Source: Triticum aestivum
Taxonomy: Eukaryota > Streptophyta > Magnoliopsida > Poales > Poaceae
Assembly (NCBI RefSeq): GCF_018294505.1
Contig: NC_057807.1
Location: 272,099,369-272,163,368 of the forward strand
Length of the DNA: 64,000 bases
Direction: 5' to 3'
The number at the start of each line of letters is the position of its first letter. Within the stretch, counting starts at the first letter, position 1. The notes under the pieces are model-generated. The model was not told the DNA's origin. It did no database searches and saw nothing but the letters and a program-made list of their open reading frames with translations. This document shows positions 1 through 11,038 of the stretch, piece after piece. Position numbers and translations under genes: made by a program.

Positions 1-764
1 CTGTTTCGGCCATCGGGACAAGTTTCGGGGTCATCGGTATTGTACCGGGACCACCGGAAGGGTCCCGGGGGCCCACCGGGTGGGGCCACCTGTCCCGGGG
101 GGCCACATGGGCTGTAGGGGGTGCGCCTTGGCCTACATGGGCCAAGGGCACCAGCCCCTAGAGGCCCATGCACCAAGATAAAGGAAAAAGGGGAGAGTCC
201 TAAAGGGGGAAGGCACCTCCGAGGTGCCTTGGGGAGGATGGACTCCTCCCCCCTCCTTAGCCGCACCCCTTCCTTGGAGGAGGGGGCAAGGCTGCACCTC
301 CCCCCTCTCCCCTGCCCCTATATATAGTGGAGGGGAGGGAGGGCATCCATACCTGAGCCCTTGGCGCCTCCCTCCCTCCCGTGACACCTCCTCCTCTCCC
401 GTAGGTGCTTGGCGAAGCCCTGCAGGATTGCCACGCTCCTCCATCACCACCACGCCGTTGTGCTGCTGCTGGATGGAGTCTTCCTCAACCTCTCCCTCTC
501 TCCTTGCTGGATCAAGGCGTGGGAGACATCGTCGAGCTGTACGTGTGTTGAACGCGGAGGTGCTGTCCGTTCGGCACTAGGATCATCGGTGATCTGAATC
601 ACGACGAGTACGACTCCATCAACCCCGTTCACTTGAACGCTTCCGCTTAGCGATCTACAAGGGTATGTAGATGCACTCTCCTTTCTACTCGTTGCTGGTC
701 TCTCCATAGATAGATCTTGGTGTTACGTAGGAAATTTTTTGAATTTCTGCTACGTTCCCCAACA
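1..764 (+). mobile_element. 3' part of a Copia LTR (BARE1/WIS/Angela type)
   Basis: The segment ends in CTACGTTCCCCAACA, the 3' terminus of the BARE1/WIS/Angela LTR family. The mirror-image end of the same family is seen at 35633 and 63236. It holds a GC-rich U3 and a TATA box, then R/U5-like sequence. The left end lies outside the window. The neighbouring base (765) begins the 3' tail of a Gypsy element, so this Copia element inserted there. Family assignment is from recalled consensus; WIS versus Angela cannot be decided. Confidence 0.85.
319..326 (+). promoter_or_regulatory. TATA box of the Copia LTR
   Basis: TATATATA follows a pyrimidine-rich U3 and is placed as expected for the LTR promoter of this Copia family. 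There is no direct evidence of activity. Confidence 0.5.
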
Positions 765-1450
765 GTCGCGACGTCACGCTACGGAATACGTCAGCAGATC
801 TGATTGGTGCAAATATTATTCTCTCCATGGTGGAATGTGGAACTTATTTTGCAGAGTCGGACAGTATCCTGGTGTTCAACATCTTCTATGAAGTATTCGG
901 AGGAGGAATCCGCCTTGCAATGCCGAAGACAACTTGCGCGCCGGACTCGTCGTCATTGAAGCCTGGTTCAGGGGCTACCGAGGGAGTCCTGGATTAGGGG
1001 GTGTCTGGATGGCCGGACTAAGACCTTTGGCCGGACTCCCGGACTATGAAGATACAAGATTGAAGACTCCGTCCCGTGTCCGGATAGGACTTTCCTTGGC
1101 GTGGAAGGCAAGCTTGGCGATTTGATATGAAGATCTCCTCCCATTGTAACCGACTCTGTGTAACCCTAGCCCTCTCCGTTGTCTATATAAACCGGAGAGT
1201 TTTAGTCCGTAGGACGAACAACAATCATACCATAGGCTAGCTTCTAGGGTTTAGCCTCTCTAATCTCGCGGTAGATCTACTCTTGTACTACCCATATCAT
1301 CAATATTAATCAAGCAGGAGTAGGGTTTTACCTCCATCGAGAGGGCCCGAACCTGGATAAAAACATCTTGTCCCTTGTCTCCTGTTACCATCCGCCTAGA
1401 CGCACAGTTCGGGACCCCCTACCCGAGATCCGCCGGTTTTGACACAGACA
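765..1450 (+). mobile_element. Gypsy element E3: 3' tail and 3' LTR only
   Basis: Bases 765-978 match the 3' untranslated tail of element E2 (around 29160-29370), including the PPT-like CAGGGGCTAC. Bases 979-1450 are the 472-bp LTR, ending GACACAGACA. The first LTR base has changed, so it starts CGAGGGAG instead of TGAGGGAG. The LTR belongs to the E2 subtype (GACCTTTGGCCGG) and not the E1 subtype, and contains CTATATAAACCGG as its TATA box near 1183. The element resembles the Fatima group of Triticeae Gypsy elements. Its 5' part is lost to the left behind the Copia insertion. Confidence 0.85.
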
Positions 1451-2729
1451 ATGGGCAAAGCCAAAAGAATGGCTTTAAGATGTGTGAGTCTACCTGAGTA
1501 AGTCATCAAGTTTGCAATGCCAGATAATCTGTGGTCCAACTTACATACCATTGGCATGAGATCAACAACTTTTGGTCTTGTAGTACCCATAGGCACCCCT
1601 AGGTAAGTGAAAGGCATGGATTCCTTCTTGCATCTAAGAATGTCAGCTAATTTTTGAGCTCTGTTATCAGAGGTGTTGATAGGCACAAGAGATGATTTGC
1701 TATAATTAACAATGAGCCCAGTAAACCTAGAGAAGTTGTTTAGGATCTCAGTGAAATTACCAATTTGCTCCTCCTGAGCAGGCAGAATGATAAGAGTATC
1801 ATCAGCATACTGGATGATGGGGTAACTTTCAGTGTTGTTGGTATCAATAGGTAAATTAAGAGTGCCATTTCTCCAAGCTTCATTAACTAATATTTGCAAC
1901 AATTCACCAACCAGCACATATAACAGTGGGGAAAATGGATCTCCTTGCCTGACACCACATTTGCAATGGATGTTTTTCCCAGGAACACCATTAAGAATAA
2001 CAGAAGTGGAAGCAGTGGATAAAATAATGTTCACCCACCTGATCCATTTGTCACTAAATCCAAAATGCCTCATCATGAAAATGATAGCATTGTAGTTTAC
2101 TTTGTCAAATTCTTTCACAAAATCAATCTTGAAGATGATGATCTCTTTTTTTGATTTGTGACACATATGTATATATTCAAAACTCCAAGATAGACAATCT
2201 TGAATGTTCCTGGTTTTAATAAATCCATACTGGTTTTTGCTGACCCTTGCTAATATGACCGGCTGAGCTCTGTTTGCCAGTAATTTTGTGACAATTTTGA
2301 TAGGCATACTCACCAGGGATATGGGCCTAAAGTCATTGGGAGTTTTAGGGTTGTCCTTTTTAGGAATAAGTGCAATGTAAGCAATATTGATAGGCAGCAA
2401 AGAGACATATTCTTGATGAAAATCATTGATGAATTTGTAGAAACTATTCTTGATGATGTCCCAACATTTTTTCATAAATATTCCATTAAAACCATCAGGA
2501 TCAGGAGACTTGTCATTGGGCATGTGCTTAATAACCTCATCAATTTCCTCAGTTGAAAAGGGTCTGTCAAGATCTGATGTGATATTATCCATTCTCAAAT
2601 GAGATATATCAAAATCCCTATTACTGTCAGCCTGAGTGCCAATTCTGTCCTAAAAGGATGCCCATATTATGGCAGTGTTTTGGTCATGATCATAACTGCA
2701 TTGGCCATCAGAGGATATCAGATAATAAT
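1451..2729 (-). pseudogene. LINE (L1-like) reverse transcriptase fragment
   Basis: The minus strand encodes a non-LTR reverse transcriptase domain of about 390 residues. Visible motifs are FRPISLVSMPIKIVTKLLANR, the GVRQGDPFSPLL block, and the catalytic YADD (about 1797-1811), followed by the FTYLGVPMG block typical of plant L1-like elements. Upstream of the first Met the same frame continues (DRIGTQADSNRDFDISH) but holds a TAG stop near 2652. The endonuclease end is cut off at 2729 by Gypsy element A. The 3' end runs into the LTR of E3, so the last residues of the open frame are LTR-encoded. It is a decayed fragment with both ends lost. This is the oldest layer at the left of the window. Confidence 0.9.
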
Positions 2730-4282
2730 TGATACGTCTCCAACGTATCTATAATTTTTGATTGCTCCATGCTACTTTATTTATTGTTTTGGACTATAAT
2801 GGGCTTTATTTTCCACTTTTATATTATTTTTGGGACTAACCTATTAACCGGAGGCCCAACCCAGAATTGCTTTTTTTTGCCTATTTCAGTGTTTCGAAGA
2901 AATGGAATATCAAACGGAGTCCAAACGGAATGAAACCTTCGGAAACGTGATCTTCTCACCGAACGTGATCCAGGAGACTTGGACCCTACTCCAAGAAGTG
3001 CCAGAGGCGGTCACGAGGGTGGGGGGCGCACCCTCCCCCCTAGGCGCGCCCCCTGCCTCGTGGGCCCCCTGACGCTCCAGCGACGTACTCCTTCCTCCTA
3101 TATATACCTATGTACCCCCAACAGATTGGGGACGGAGCCAAAAACCTAATTCCACCACCGCAACTTTCTGTATCCGCGAGATCCCATCTTGGGGCCTGTT
3201 CCGGAGCTCCGCCGGAGGGGGCATCTACCACGGAGGGCTTCTACATCATCACCATAGCCCCTCCGATGAAGTGTGAGTAGTTTACTTCAGACCTTCGGGT
3301 CCATAGTTAGTAGCTAGATGGCTTCTTCTCTCTTTTTGGATCTCAATACAATGTTCTCCCCCTCTCTCGTGGAGATCTATTTGATGTAATCTTCTTTTTG
3401 CGGTGTGTTTGTTGAGATCGATGAATTGTGGGTTCTTATCTATGGAAAATATTTGATTCTTCTCTGAATTCTTTTATGTATGATTGAGTTATCTTTGCAA
3501 GTCTCTTCGAATTATCCGTTTGGTTTGGCCAACTAGATTGGTAGTTCTTGCAATGGGAGAAGTGCTTAGCTTTGGGTTCAATCTTGCGGTGACGTTACCC
3601 AGTGACAGAAACTGTTGCAAGGCACGTATTGTATTGTTGCCATCGAGGATAACAAGATGGGGTATTTATCATATTGCATGAATTTATTCCTCTACATCAT
3701 GTCATCTTGGTTAAGGCGTTACTCTGTTTTTAACTTAATACTCTAGATGCATGCTGGATAGCGGTCGATGAGTGGAGTAATAGTAGTAGATGCAGAATCG
3801 TTTCGGTCTACTTGTCACGGACGTGATGCCTATATACATGATCATTGCCTGGATAACCTCATAACTATGCTCAATTATGTCAATTGCTCAACAGTAATTT
3901 GTTCACCCACCATAGAATACTTATGCTCTTGAGAGAAGCCACTAGTGAAACCTAGGGCCCCCGGGTCTATTCTCATCATATCAATCTCCATCACTTTATT
4001 TACTTGCTTTTGCTTTTACTTTTTACTTTGCATCTTTATACCAAAAATACCAAAAATATTATCTCTATCAGATCTCACCCTTGTAAGTGACCGTGAAGGG
4101 ATTGACAACCCCTAAGCGTTAGTTGCGAGTAGCTATCGTTTTGTGCAGGTACGAGGGACTTGCGCGTGGTCTCCTACTGGATTGATACCTTGGTTCTCAA
4201 AAACGGAGGGAAATACTTACGCTAGTGTGCTGCATCATCCTCTCCTCTTCGGGGAAATCCAACGCAAGCTCGAGACGTAGCA
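2730..4282 (+). repeat. 5' LTR of Gypsy element A
   Basis: It starts TGATACGTCTCC and ends GACGTAGCA, 1553 bp. The same family in reverse forms a 1574-bp solo LTR at 56434-58007. A TATA box (TATATATA) lies at 3099-3106, just before a conserved TACCTATGTACCCC string. The left flank ATAAT (2725-2729) is the likely duplicated target, but the right copy is lost. Confidence 0.9.
3099..3106 (+). promoter_or_regulatory. TATA box of element A LTR
   Basis: TATATATA sits in the LTR U3 after a GC-rich stretch. The element C LTRs have TATATATG at the equivalent place (about 36435 and 54071). Confidence 0.5.
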
Positions 4283-4293
4283 AGAAGAATTTC

Positions 4294-4311
4294 TGGCGCC
4301 GTTGCTGGGGA
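4294..4311 (+). other. Primer binding site (tRNA-Asp type) of element A
   Basis: TGGCGCCGTTGCTGGGGA lies 11 bp after the LTR end. It is complementary to the 3' end of plant tRNA-Asp with one mismatch. Element C has the perfect form at 37704-37721. This PBS is typical of Athila-like Gypsy elements. Confidence 0.85.
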
Positions 4312-4509
4312 GGCTTACGCAAAAGTCAACATACCAAGTACCCATCACAATCCCTATCTCTCGCATTACATTATTTGCCATTTGCCTCTCGTTTTCCTCT
4401 CCCCCACTTCACCCTTGCCGTTTTATTCGCCCTTCTTCTGTTCAATCTTATGGTTGCTTGTGTCTCCTTGTACCTTATTTTTGCTTGCATCTTCGCTTGC
4501 TAAAAGTTT

Positions 4510-5244
4510 ATGGATCCTCATCCACTTGCTAATCTCTTTAAGAGATCCAATTATGTTGAACCAATTGCTAGTGAATTTTGTGCACTAGATTATCTTTATG
4601 AAGTTTTGCTTGAAATTCGTGAATCTGAAAATTATGATGAAGAAATTTATGAAGAGATTCACGATAACTCCTTGAATGAAAAGCATGATTGCATTGATTT
4701 TCCTATAAATTCTCTTGATGACAATTGTGCTAATAATATGCAAAACCCTAAGCTTGGGGATGCTACTTTTGCTATGCCTACTACTTGTTTCAATGATCAT
4801 GATTGGGGTGATTCTTCTTATAACCGTGAAAATTTATTTAAGCCCCATGATGAATATGAGATTGATAATAGTGTTTGCAATAATATTGAAAGTGGGTTTG
4901 GAAGAGCGTCAACTTTAGATCCCACTATTTCAGAAGAGTTTCAACTTTGCATGCATGTAGATCGTGTTGGTAGCTATTTTGTTGAATTTCCTTATGATGC
5001 CACATGTAATTATTATGAGAGAGGAAAATATGGTTGTAGAAATTTTCATGTTACTAAATTACCTCTGTTCATGTTGAGATTGCTATCATCTCTTTGTTCT
5101 TCCTTGCATATGCTAGTTTTTGCTTGCCTTAATAATTTGTTTGCTTACAAGATGCCTATGCATAGGAAGCATGTTAGACTTAGATGTGTTTGTCACATGT
5201 CTTATGATGCTCTCTTTATGCTTCAAATCTTGTCTTTCATGTGA
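4510..5244 (+). CDS. Unrecognised element-A protein, 244 aa
   Basis: It encodes an acidic, Asp/Glu/Asn-rich protein starting MDPHPLANLF, after a pyrimidine-rich leader. I recognise no gag, protease, RT or integrase motif. Residues about 80-86 contain NPKLGDA, encoded by a copy of the element's PPT-like motif. Then come ESGFGRASTL and a Cys/His-bearing C-terminal third (YYERGKYGCRNF, hydrophobic run, KMPMHRKHVRLRCVCHM, ending QILSFM). The C-terminal third matches the last ~80 residues of the broken ORF in element C, and so does the SLNEKHDC segment. Compared with C it lacks a central section of roughly 250 residues. The frame is intact, which suggests recent function or selection. A structural (gag-like) role is only a guess. 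Confidence 0.6.
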   Translation: MDPHPLANLFKRSNYVEPIASEFCALDYLYEVLLEIRESENYDEEIYEEIHDNSLNEKHDCIDFPINSLDDNCANNMQNPKLGDATFAMPTTCFNDHDWGDSSYNRENLFKPHDEYEIDNSVCNNIESGFGRASTLDPTISEEFQLCMHVDRVGSYFVEFPYDATCNYYERGKYGCRNFHVTKLPLFMLRLLSSLCSSLHMLVFACLNNLFAYKMPMHRKHVRLRCVCHMSYDALFMLQILSFM

Positions 5245-5275
5245 GCATCATTGAAATCTCAATGCCTAGCTAGGG

Positions 5276-5311
5276 GCGCTAAACGATAGCGCTTGTTGGG
5301 AGGCAACCCAA
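5276..5311 (+). promoter_or_regulatory. Two stem-loops just after the element A ORF
   Basis: GCGCTA/TAGCGC forms a 6-bp stem with a 5-nt loop (5276-5292). It is followed at once by TTGGG/CCCAA with loop AGGCAA (5296-5311). Element C keeps GCGCTTGTTGGGAGACAACCCAA at the same place after its stop (50691-50712). Conservation at a fixed place after the ORF suggests an RNA element such as a 3'-processing or packaging signal; this is inference. Confidence 0.45.
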
Positions 5312-5907
5312 TTTTATTTTGTGTTTTTTGTTTTTGGTTCTGTTTAGGAATAAATAATCCATCTAGCCTCTGTTTATATGTGGTTTTATGTTTTAATTAG
5401 TGTTTGTGCCAAGTAGAACCTATAGGATAAGCTATGATGATAGTTGATTTGATTCTGCTGAAAAACAGAAACTTTGCGCTCACGAGAAAAAAATCAATAA
5501 ATCATAGGAACGTGATTTTGCATTGATTCTTTTTTCTGATGATCAATAATTTTTTTTTCCAGTACTTCCTATTTTGGTACAATTTTTTGGGTTCCAAAAG
5601 TTTGCGTTAGTTACAGATTACTACAGACTGTTCTGTTTTTGACAGATTCTGTTTTTCGTGTGTTGTTTGCTTATTTCAATGCATCTATGGCTAATAAATT
5701 AGTTTATAAACCATAGAAAAGTTGGAATACAGTAGGTTTAACACCAATATTAATAAATAATGAGTTCATTACAGTACCTTAAAGTAGTCTTTTGTTTTCT
5801 TTCTCTAACAGAGCTCACGAGATTTCTATTGAGTTTTGTGTTGTGAAGTTTTCAAGTTTTGGGTGAATTCTTTTGATGGATTATGGAACAAGGAGTGGAA
5901 AGAGCCT

Positions 5908-5992
5908 AAGCTTGGGGATGCCCATGGCACCCCCAAGATAATCCAAGGACACCAAAAAGTCAAAGCTTGGGGATGCCCCGGAAGGCATCCCC
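5908..5992 (+). repeat. Two PPT-like copies and a perfect hairpin
   Basis: AAGCTTGGGGATGC occurs at 5908-5921 and 5963-5976. The second runs into a perfect 9-bp hairpin, GGGGATGCC / GGCATCCCC with loop CCGGAA (5969-5992). The equivalent in element C is at 51514-51542 with an 8-bp stem. Confidence 0.7.
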
Positions 5993-6180
5993 TCTTTCGT
6001 CCACTTCCATCGGTAATTTACTTGGAGCTATATTTTTATTCACCAACATGATATGTGTTTTGCTTGGAGCATCTTGTATTATTTGAGTCTTTACTTGTTA
6101 GTTTACCACAATCATCCTTGCTGTACACACCTTTTTGAGAGAGCCTTATATGAGTTGGAATTTGATAGAATACTCTATGT

Positions 6181-6345
6181 GCTTCACTTATATCTTTTGA
6201 GCTTGATAGTTTGCTCATAGTGCTTCACTTATATCTTTTTGAGCGTGATAATTTTTGCTCTAGTGCTTCACTTAGATCTTTTAGATCACGGTGGTGGATT
6301 TGTTTTAAAGAAACTTGATCTCTCATGCTTCACTTAGATTATTTT
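6181..6345 (+). repeat. Four dispersed copies of GCTTCACTTATATCTTTT
   Basis: Copies begin at 6181, 6222, 6264 and 6327 with spacing of 41-63 bp. The related stretch of element C (about 51735-51865) has three. It lies in non-coding internal sequence. Confidence 0.6.
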
Positions 6346-7330
6346 GAGAGTCGTTAATAGCATGGTAATTTACTTAATGTTAATATACTTGGTGTTCAAG
6401 ATATGTGAAACTTTCTTTTGAGTGCGTTGAATACTAAGATAAGTTTGATGCTTGATAATTGTTTTGAGATATGGAGGTAATAATATCAAAGTCATGCTAG
6501 TTGAGTAGTTGTGAATTTGAGAAATGCTTGTGTTGAAGTTGGTAAATCCCGTAGCATGCACGTATGGTTAAAGTTGTGTAACAAATTTGAAGCATGAAGT
6601 GTACCTGGCTTGTGCATCCTTATGAGTGGCGGTCGGGGACGAGCGATGGTCTTTTCCTACCAATCTATCCCCCTAGGAGCATGCACGTAGTACTTGATTT
6701 TTGATGACTTCTAAATTTTTGCAATAAGTATATGAGTTCTTTTGACTAATGTTGAGTCCATGGATTATACGCACTTTTACCTTTCCGCCATTGCAAGCCT
6801 CTTCGGGACCGTGCATTGCCCTTTCTCACATTGAGAGTTGGCGCAAACTTCGCCGGTGCATCCAAACTCCGTGATATGATATGCTCTATCACACATAAAC
6901 CTCATTATATCTTCCTCAAAACAGCCACCATACCTACCTATTATGGCATTTCCATAGCCATTCTGAGATATATTACCATGCAACTTTCCACCGTTCCATT
7001 CATCATTATTATGACATACATTACTTTTGTCATATTGCCATTGCATGATCATGTAGTTGACATCATATTTGTGGCAAAGCCACCATGCATTATTTTTCAG
7101 ACATGTCACTCTTGATTCATTGCACCATCCCGGTACACCGCCGGAGGCATTCATATAGAGTCATACCTTGTTCTAGTTTCGAGTTGTAATCCTCATATTG
7201 TAATCAATAGAAGTGTAATGATCATCATTGATAGAGCATTGCCCCCCAGAAAAGGCCAAAATAAAAAAAATGGAGGGCCCAAAAAAAAAGAAAAGAAAAG
7301 GGCAATGCTACTATCTCTTTTTCCACACTT

Positions 7331-7474
7331 GTGCTTCAAAGTAGCACCATGTTCTTCATGTAGTGAGTCTCATATTTTGTGCTTCAAAGTAGCACCTCGT
7401 TCTTCATGTAGTGAGTCTCATATATTGTGCTTCAAAGTAGCACCATGTTTTTCATATAGTGAGTCACATAAGTT
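7331..7474 (+). repeat. 48-bp tandem repeat, three copies
   Basis: Copies start at 7331, 7379 and 7427, each beginning GTGCTTCAAAGTAGCAC and running through a TTCAT..AGTGAGTC string. Element C has a single copy near 52946. Because 48 is a multiple of three an ORF spans it, but I do not think it is coding. Confidence 0.8.
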
Positions 7475-8101
7475 GTGTTTTTCATACTAGTGGGAATTTT
7501 TCATTATAGAACTTGGCTTGTATATTCCTACGATGGGCTTCCTCAAATGCCCTAGGTCTTCATGAGCAAGCAAGTTGGATGCACACCCACTAGTTTTCTT
7601 TTGTTGAGCATTCATAGCTCTAGTGCATCCGTTGCATGGCAATCCCTACTCCTCATGTTGACATCAATTGATGGGCATCTCCATAGCCCGTTGATTATCC
7701 TCGTCAATGTGAGACTTTCTCCTTTTTTGTCTTCTCCACACAATCCCCATCATCTTATTCTATTCCACCCATAGTGCTATATCCATGGCTCACGCTCATG
7801 TATTGCGTGAAGGTTCAAAAAGTTTGAGATTATTTAAGTATGAAACAATTGCTTGGCTTGTCATCGGGGGTATAGAAGTTGGGAACATCTTTGTGTGACG
7901 AAAATGAAGCATAATTATTTTGATTAGTGTGCTTGAAGTATTATTATTTTTATGTCAATATGAACTTTTGTATTGAATCTTTCAGATCTGAATATTCATA
8001 TCACAATTAAGAAGATTTACATTGAAATTATGCCAAAGTATCACTCCACATCAAAAATTCTCTTTTTATCATTTACCTACTTGAGGACGAGCAGGAATTA
8101 A

Positions 8102-8778
8102 TAATCAACACTACTAGTCACCCACAAGCACCAATCTATAGTTCCGGTAAAAAGATTGAACACAAGAGATGAATTAGGGTTTGAGATGAGATGGTTTTGT
8201 TGAAGATGTTGATGGAGATTGCCCTCCCCAAGATGGGAGAGTTGTTGGTGATGATGACGATGATGATTTCCCCCTCCGGGAGGGAAGTTTCCCCGGTGGA
8301 ATCACTCCGCCGGAGGGAAAAAGTGCTCCTGCCCAAGTTCCGCCTCAAGACGGCGGTGCTCCATCCCGAAAACCCTCTCCTTATTTTTTTTCTAGGTCAA
8401 AATGACCTATATACCAGAAGATGGGCACCGGAGGTGGGCCTGGGTGAGCACAACCCACCAGGGCGCGCTTGGGCTCCCTGGCGCACCTAGGTGGGTTGTA
8501 CCCACCTGGTGGGCCCCCTCTGGTAGTTATTTGCTCCAATAATTCTTAAATATTCCATAAAAATCTCTGTGAAGTTTCAGCTTGTTTGGAGTTGTGCGGA
8601 ATAGGTAGCCTAAAGTAGCTTTTCCAAGTCCAGATTTCCAGCTGCCGGAATTCCCCCTCTCGGTGTGTACCTTGCAAATTATGAGAGAAAAGGCATTAGA
8701 ATTACTCCAAAAAGCATTATTATGGATAAAAACATTATAAATAACAGTAAGAAAACATTATGCAAAATGGACGTATCA
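8102..8778 (-). repeat. 3' LTR fragment of element B
   Basis: In minus orientation it starts TGATACGTCCATTTTGCA at 8778 and runs about 680 bp before joining element A. The expected CA end is missing, so the LTR is truncated. A 7-bp inverted repeat AGGTGGG/CCCACCT lies at 8489-8507, part of a GC-rich U3 block. Confidence 0.8.
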
Positions 8779-8792
8779 ACTCCCCCAAGCTT
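8779..8792 (-). other. Polypurine tract of element B
   Basis: Minus-strand AAGCTTGGGGGAGT abuts the LTR start directly, the defining position of the plus-strand primer of an LTR element. Confidence 0.85.
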
Positions 8793-10318
8793 AGACCTCG
8801 CTTGTCCTCAAGCAAAAACAGAAAATCGAAAAACATGTCCACATGCTTTGAGAGAGAGGTGTCTATAAAAACAAAATACGGACATAGAAGCATCATGTAG
8901 ATTATTATAACAACAAAAAATTTAAACGTGAGACTTTTGTCATAAAACTTTTATCATATACTTCTCACGAATAAGTAAAAGTTCATCACACAATCGAAGT
9001 ATAAAGCAAAAGCTCTATTAGAAACCAACAAACTATGTTCTCAGTCAACTTTGCAACTACAATTCATCATCTTTTTAGGAAGGGTCACGTATCGGAGCCT
9101 TTAGGCAAGTCCACATACTCAACCATCATATAGTCTTCTATGATTACTAACACTCTCCGCGTACACATGAGCAAAACGTTTCAGCCGGACACATAGAAAT
9201 ATAGGGGCTTATGGTTTCACCTCCCAACATATTCACCTCAAGGGTGATGTCAACAATAATAACTCATGCTATCTATATTCAATTGGACATATGACCTCAC
9301 CACATGATGCTTGCCAGAGGAGAAAAATAAAAAAAGGAATAGAAGGAAAACTTTGACTCTTTGCATAAAAGTAAAAGATAGGCCCTTCGCAGAGGGAACC
9401 AGAGGTTGCCATGCACTTATTTGTTTGTATGCTCAACCCCTTAGTGCAAAAGAATGTCACGTTGCATTGCCCCTTGTGATAGCGACCTTTATTATGCAGT
9501 CTGTCGCTTTTATTCTTCACCATCACAAATTCATGCAACGCTCAATTTTCTCTTACACTAAATGATCTCACACATTTAGAAGCAATTTTGATTGCCTTTT
9601 TGCACCGATGACAACTTACTTGAGGGATCTTGCTCAATCTCTAGGTAGGTATGGTGGACACTTGAAAGTAAGATTTGGGTTTAGGGGTTTTGGATGCACA
9701 AGTAGTATCTCTACTTGGTGCGGGATTTTTGGCTAGCAAAGATAGGGGGCAAGCATCACATGTTAAAGGATCTATGACAATATGACTTCTATGTGAATAT
9801 AAACAAACATAAACCATTAAGTTGTCTTCCTTGTCCAATGTCAACAATTTTGGCATATAACATTTTGATGAGGGCTGACAATCACAAAAGATTTCTAGGA
9901 TAGTATATTTATAAGTGAATCTTCTATTCCCTTATTAATTCTTCCATGAGTTGCATCATTGACTAATGCTATGTTTGTCAATCTCTAATAAAATTTTCTA
10001 CTTATACTTTTCCTTATGTGGTGCTATCACCTACCATAGGATTAGTGTATGATCTTATTGATTTATTTCCTTTATCTTTATTTATTTCCTTTTTCTTTTT
10101 CCTTTATTATTTCTTTTCTTTATGTGCAACATGAAAGTAAAGAAAGCAAAAACTCAAACTAAACTTTATTATATAACTTGCACATGATTACAAGCATAAA
10201 TCACTAAGCAAACTCTCAAAGAAGAAAGGATCGAACTAAACTTTTATTCATCTAAAGAAAAAGATCAAACTAAAATAAGTAAAAGCAAAAGATAGTGGGA
10301 TGGTACGATACCAGGGCA
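8793..10318 (-). other. Non-coding tail of element B
   Basis: About 1.5 kb between PPT and env-position ORF, AT-rich, with only short scattered ORFs. I see no gene in it. Confidence 0.6.
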
Positions 10319-10345
10319 CCTCCCCCAAGCTTGGCAGAAGCCAAG
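10319..10345 (-). repeat. Second PPT-like copy and hairpin in element B
   Basis: Minus-strand AAGCTTGGGGGAGG (10319-10332) repeats the PPT core 1.5 kb upstream of the true PPT. It overlaps a 6-bp hairpin CTTGGC/GCCAAG with a 4-nt loop (10330-10345). It lies just after the env-position ORF. Confidence 0.6.
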
Positions 10346-10366
10346 GGGAGTACCCATACCCGATAC

Positions 10367-10888
10367 TCAATTCTCCTTTGGTGGTGAAGAAGATGATGTT
10401 GGAGATGAAGAAGGGATCTTGTCCTTGGATTTCCCTGGCAGTGGTCCACCATCATAAGAGGAGGAATGAGTCTCACGGGTCCTGCAACTAGTAGCCAAAC
10501 TCATACCTTTAAACCTTGCCTCATATTCAAAGACTTGATTTTGAAGATCATAGATCTGGCTTTGGAGAAATTTGATTTGCTCATTGAGGGTGAAGATGAT
10601 GTCCTTCATGGGCTTGCCATCCACCTTGAGATCACGGGATAGGTCCATGATCATGAGGTGATTGGCATTGAGTCCACACTCCACCATCCCCTTGCACCGG
10701 AAGACTTCCTACTCCATAGCTTAAAGCCTGGCCTCCATGGTTCCTGTGCCCTTGGGACCTTGCTCATCGCGGATGTACATCACCCCCTCATGCATCTGGA
10801 TGGTTTGAGGGTGCTGCACCACCTCTCACAGATATGGGTTGATGACGTTCTTTAAGAACTTGTCCTTGGAGGAGCTTGAAGCGGACAT
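10367..10888 (-). pseudogene. Env-position coiled-coil protein of element B, broken
   Basis: The frame begins MSASSSSKDKFLKNVINPYL at 10888 and runs about 170 residues to a stop at 10367. A heptad-like stretch (IFTLNEQIKFLQSQIYDLQNQVFEYEARF) suggests a coiled coil. The C-terminus is Ser/Pro-rich. Three in-frame stops interrupt the first 60 residues (TGA, TAA, TAG). Two sit where C-to-T change of a Gln codon would explain them. It follows pol, the place of the third ORF in Athila-like elements. No signal peptide or membrane helix is visible, so it is not an obvious envelope protein. Confidence 0.65.
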
Positions 10889-10949
10889 GGTAGATGGGAT
10901 CTGAGAACAGAGGATTTCTTTGCGATACGGTGGTTAACAGGTTCGGGAA

Positions 10950-10958
10950 GTATATACA
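10950..10958 (-). promoter_or_regulatory. Possible internal TATA box before the env-position ORF
   Basis: Minus-strand CTGTATATA lies about 65 bp upstream of the ORF start, followed by TTCTCAG near 10900 that could be a splice acceptor. Either could serve separate expression of this ORF. Weak evidence. Confidence 0.25.
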
Positions 10959-11013
10959 GATTTTTTATCTTGGAGGACAAGCATAGGGAAGAAAAACAGA
11001 GTCCGGAACGTGT

Positions 11014-11038
11014 CCCAGGTGGGCACAACCCACCTGGG
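11014..11038. repeat. 10-bp perfect inverted repeat in the pol-env spacer of B
   Basis: CCCAGGTGGG/CCCACCTGGG with loop CACAA. A related stem AGGTGGG/CCCACCT is in B's own LTR at 8489-8507. Confidence 0.7.

Larger units (their letters stand above)
2730..8101 (+). mobile_element. Gypsy element A, non-autonomous type, 3' LTR missing
   Basis: The element has a 5' LTR (2730-4282), a tRNA-Asp-type PBS (4294-4311), a pyrimidine-rich leader, one ORF (4510-5244) and about 2.8 kb of non-coding sequence. No protease, RT or integrase is visible. The internal part parallels element C (50238-53700) all the way to GACGAGCAGGAATTAA. In C that string is followed by the PPT and the 3' LTR, but here the sequence switches to LTR sequence of element B. 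A is therefore truncated exactly at its polypurine tract. The LTR start (TGATACGTCTCC) and PBS place it near the Athila-like Gypsy groups. Confidence 0.85.
5245..8101 (+). other. Non-coding 3' internal region of element A
   Basis: About 2.8 kb with no convincing gene. It holds two stem-loops just after the ORF, PPT-like copies, a four-copy GCTTCACTTATATCTTTT repeat, a purine-rich tract near 7250-7305 and a three-copy 48-bp repeat. It is collinear with 50642-53685 of element C. Confidence 0.7.

Noticed and set aside
7218..7490. 90-codon ORF over the 48-bp repeat
   Set aside because: Open only because the repeat unit is a multiple of three; begins in a purine tract and is not kept in element C.
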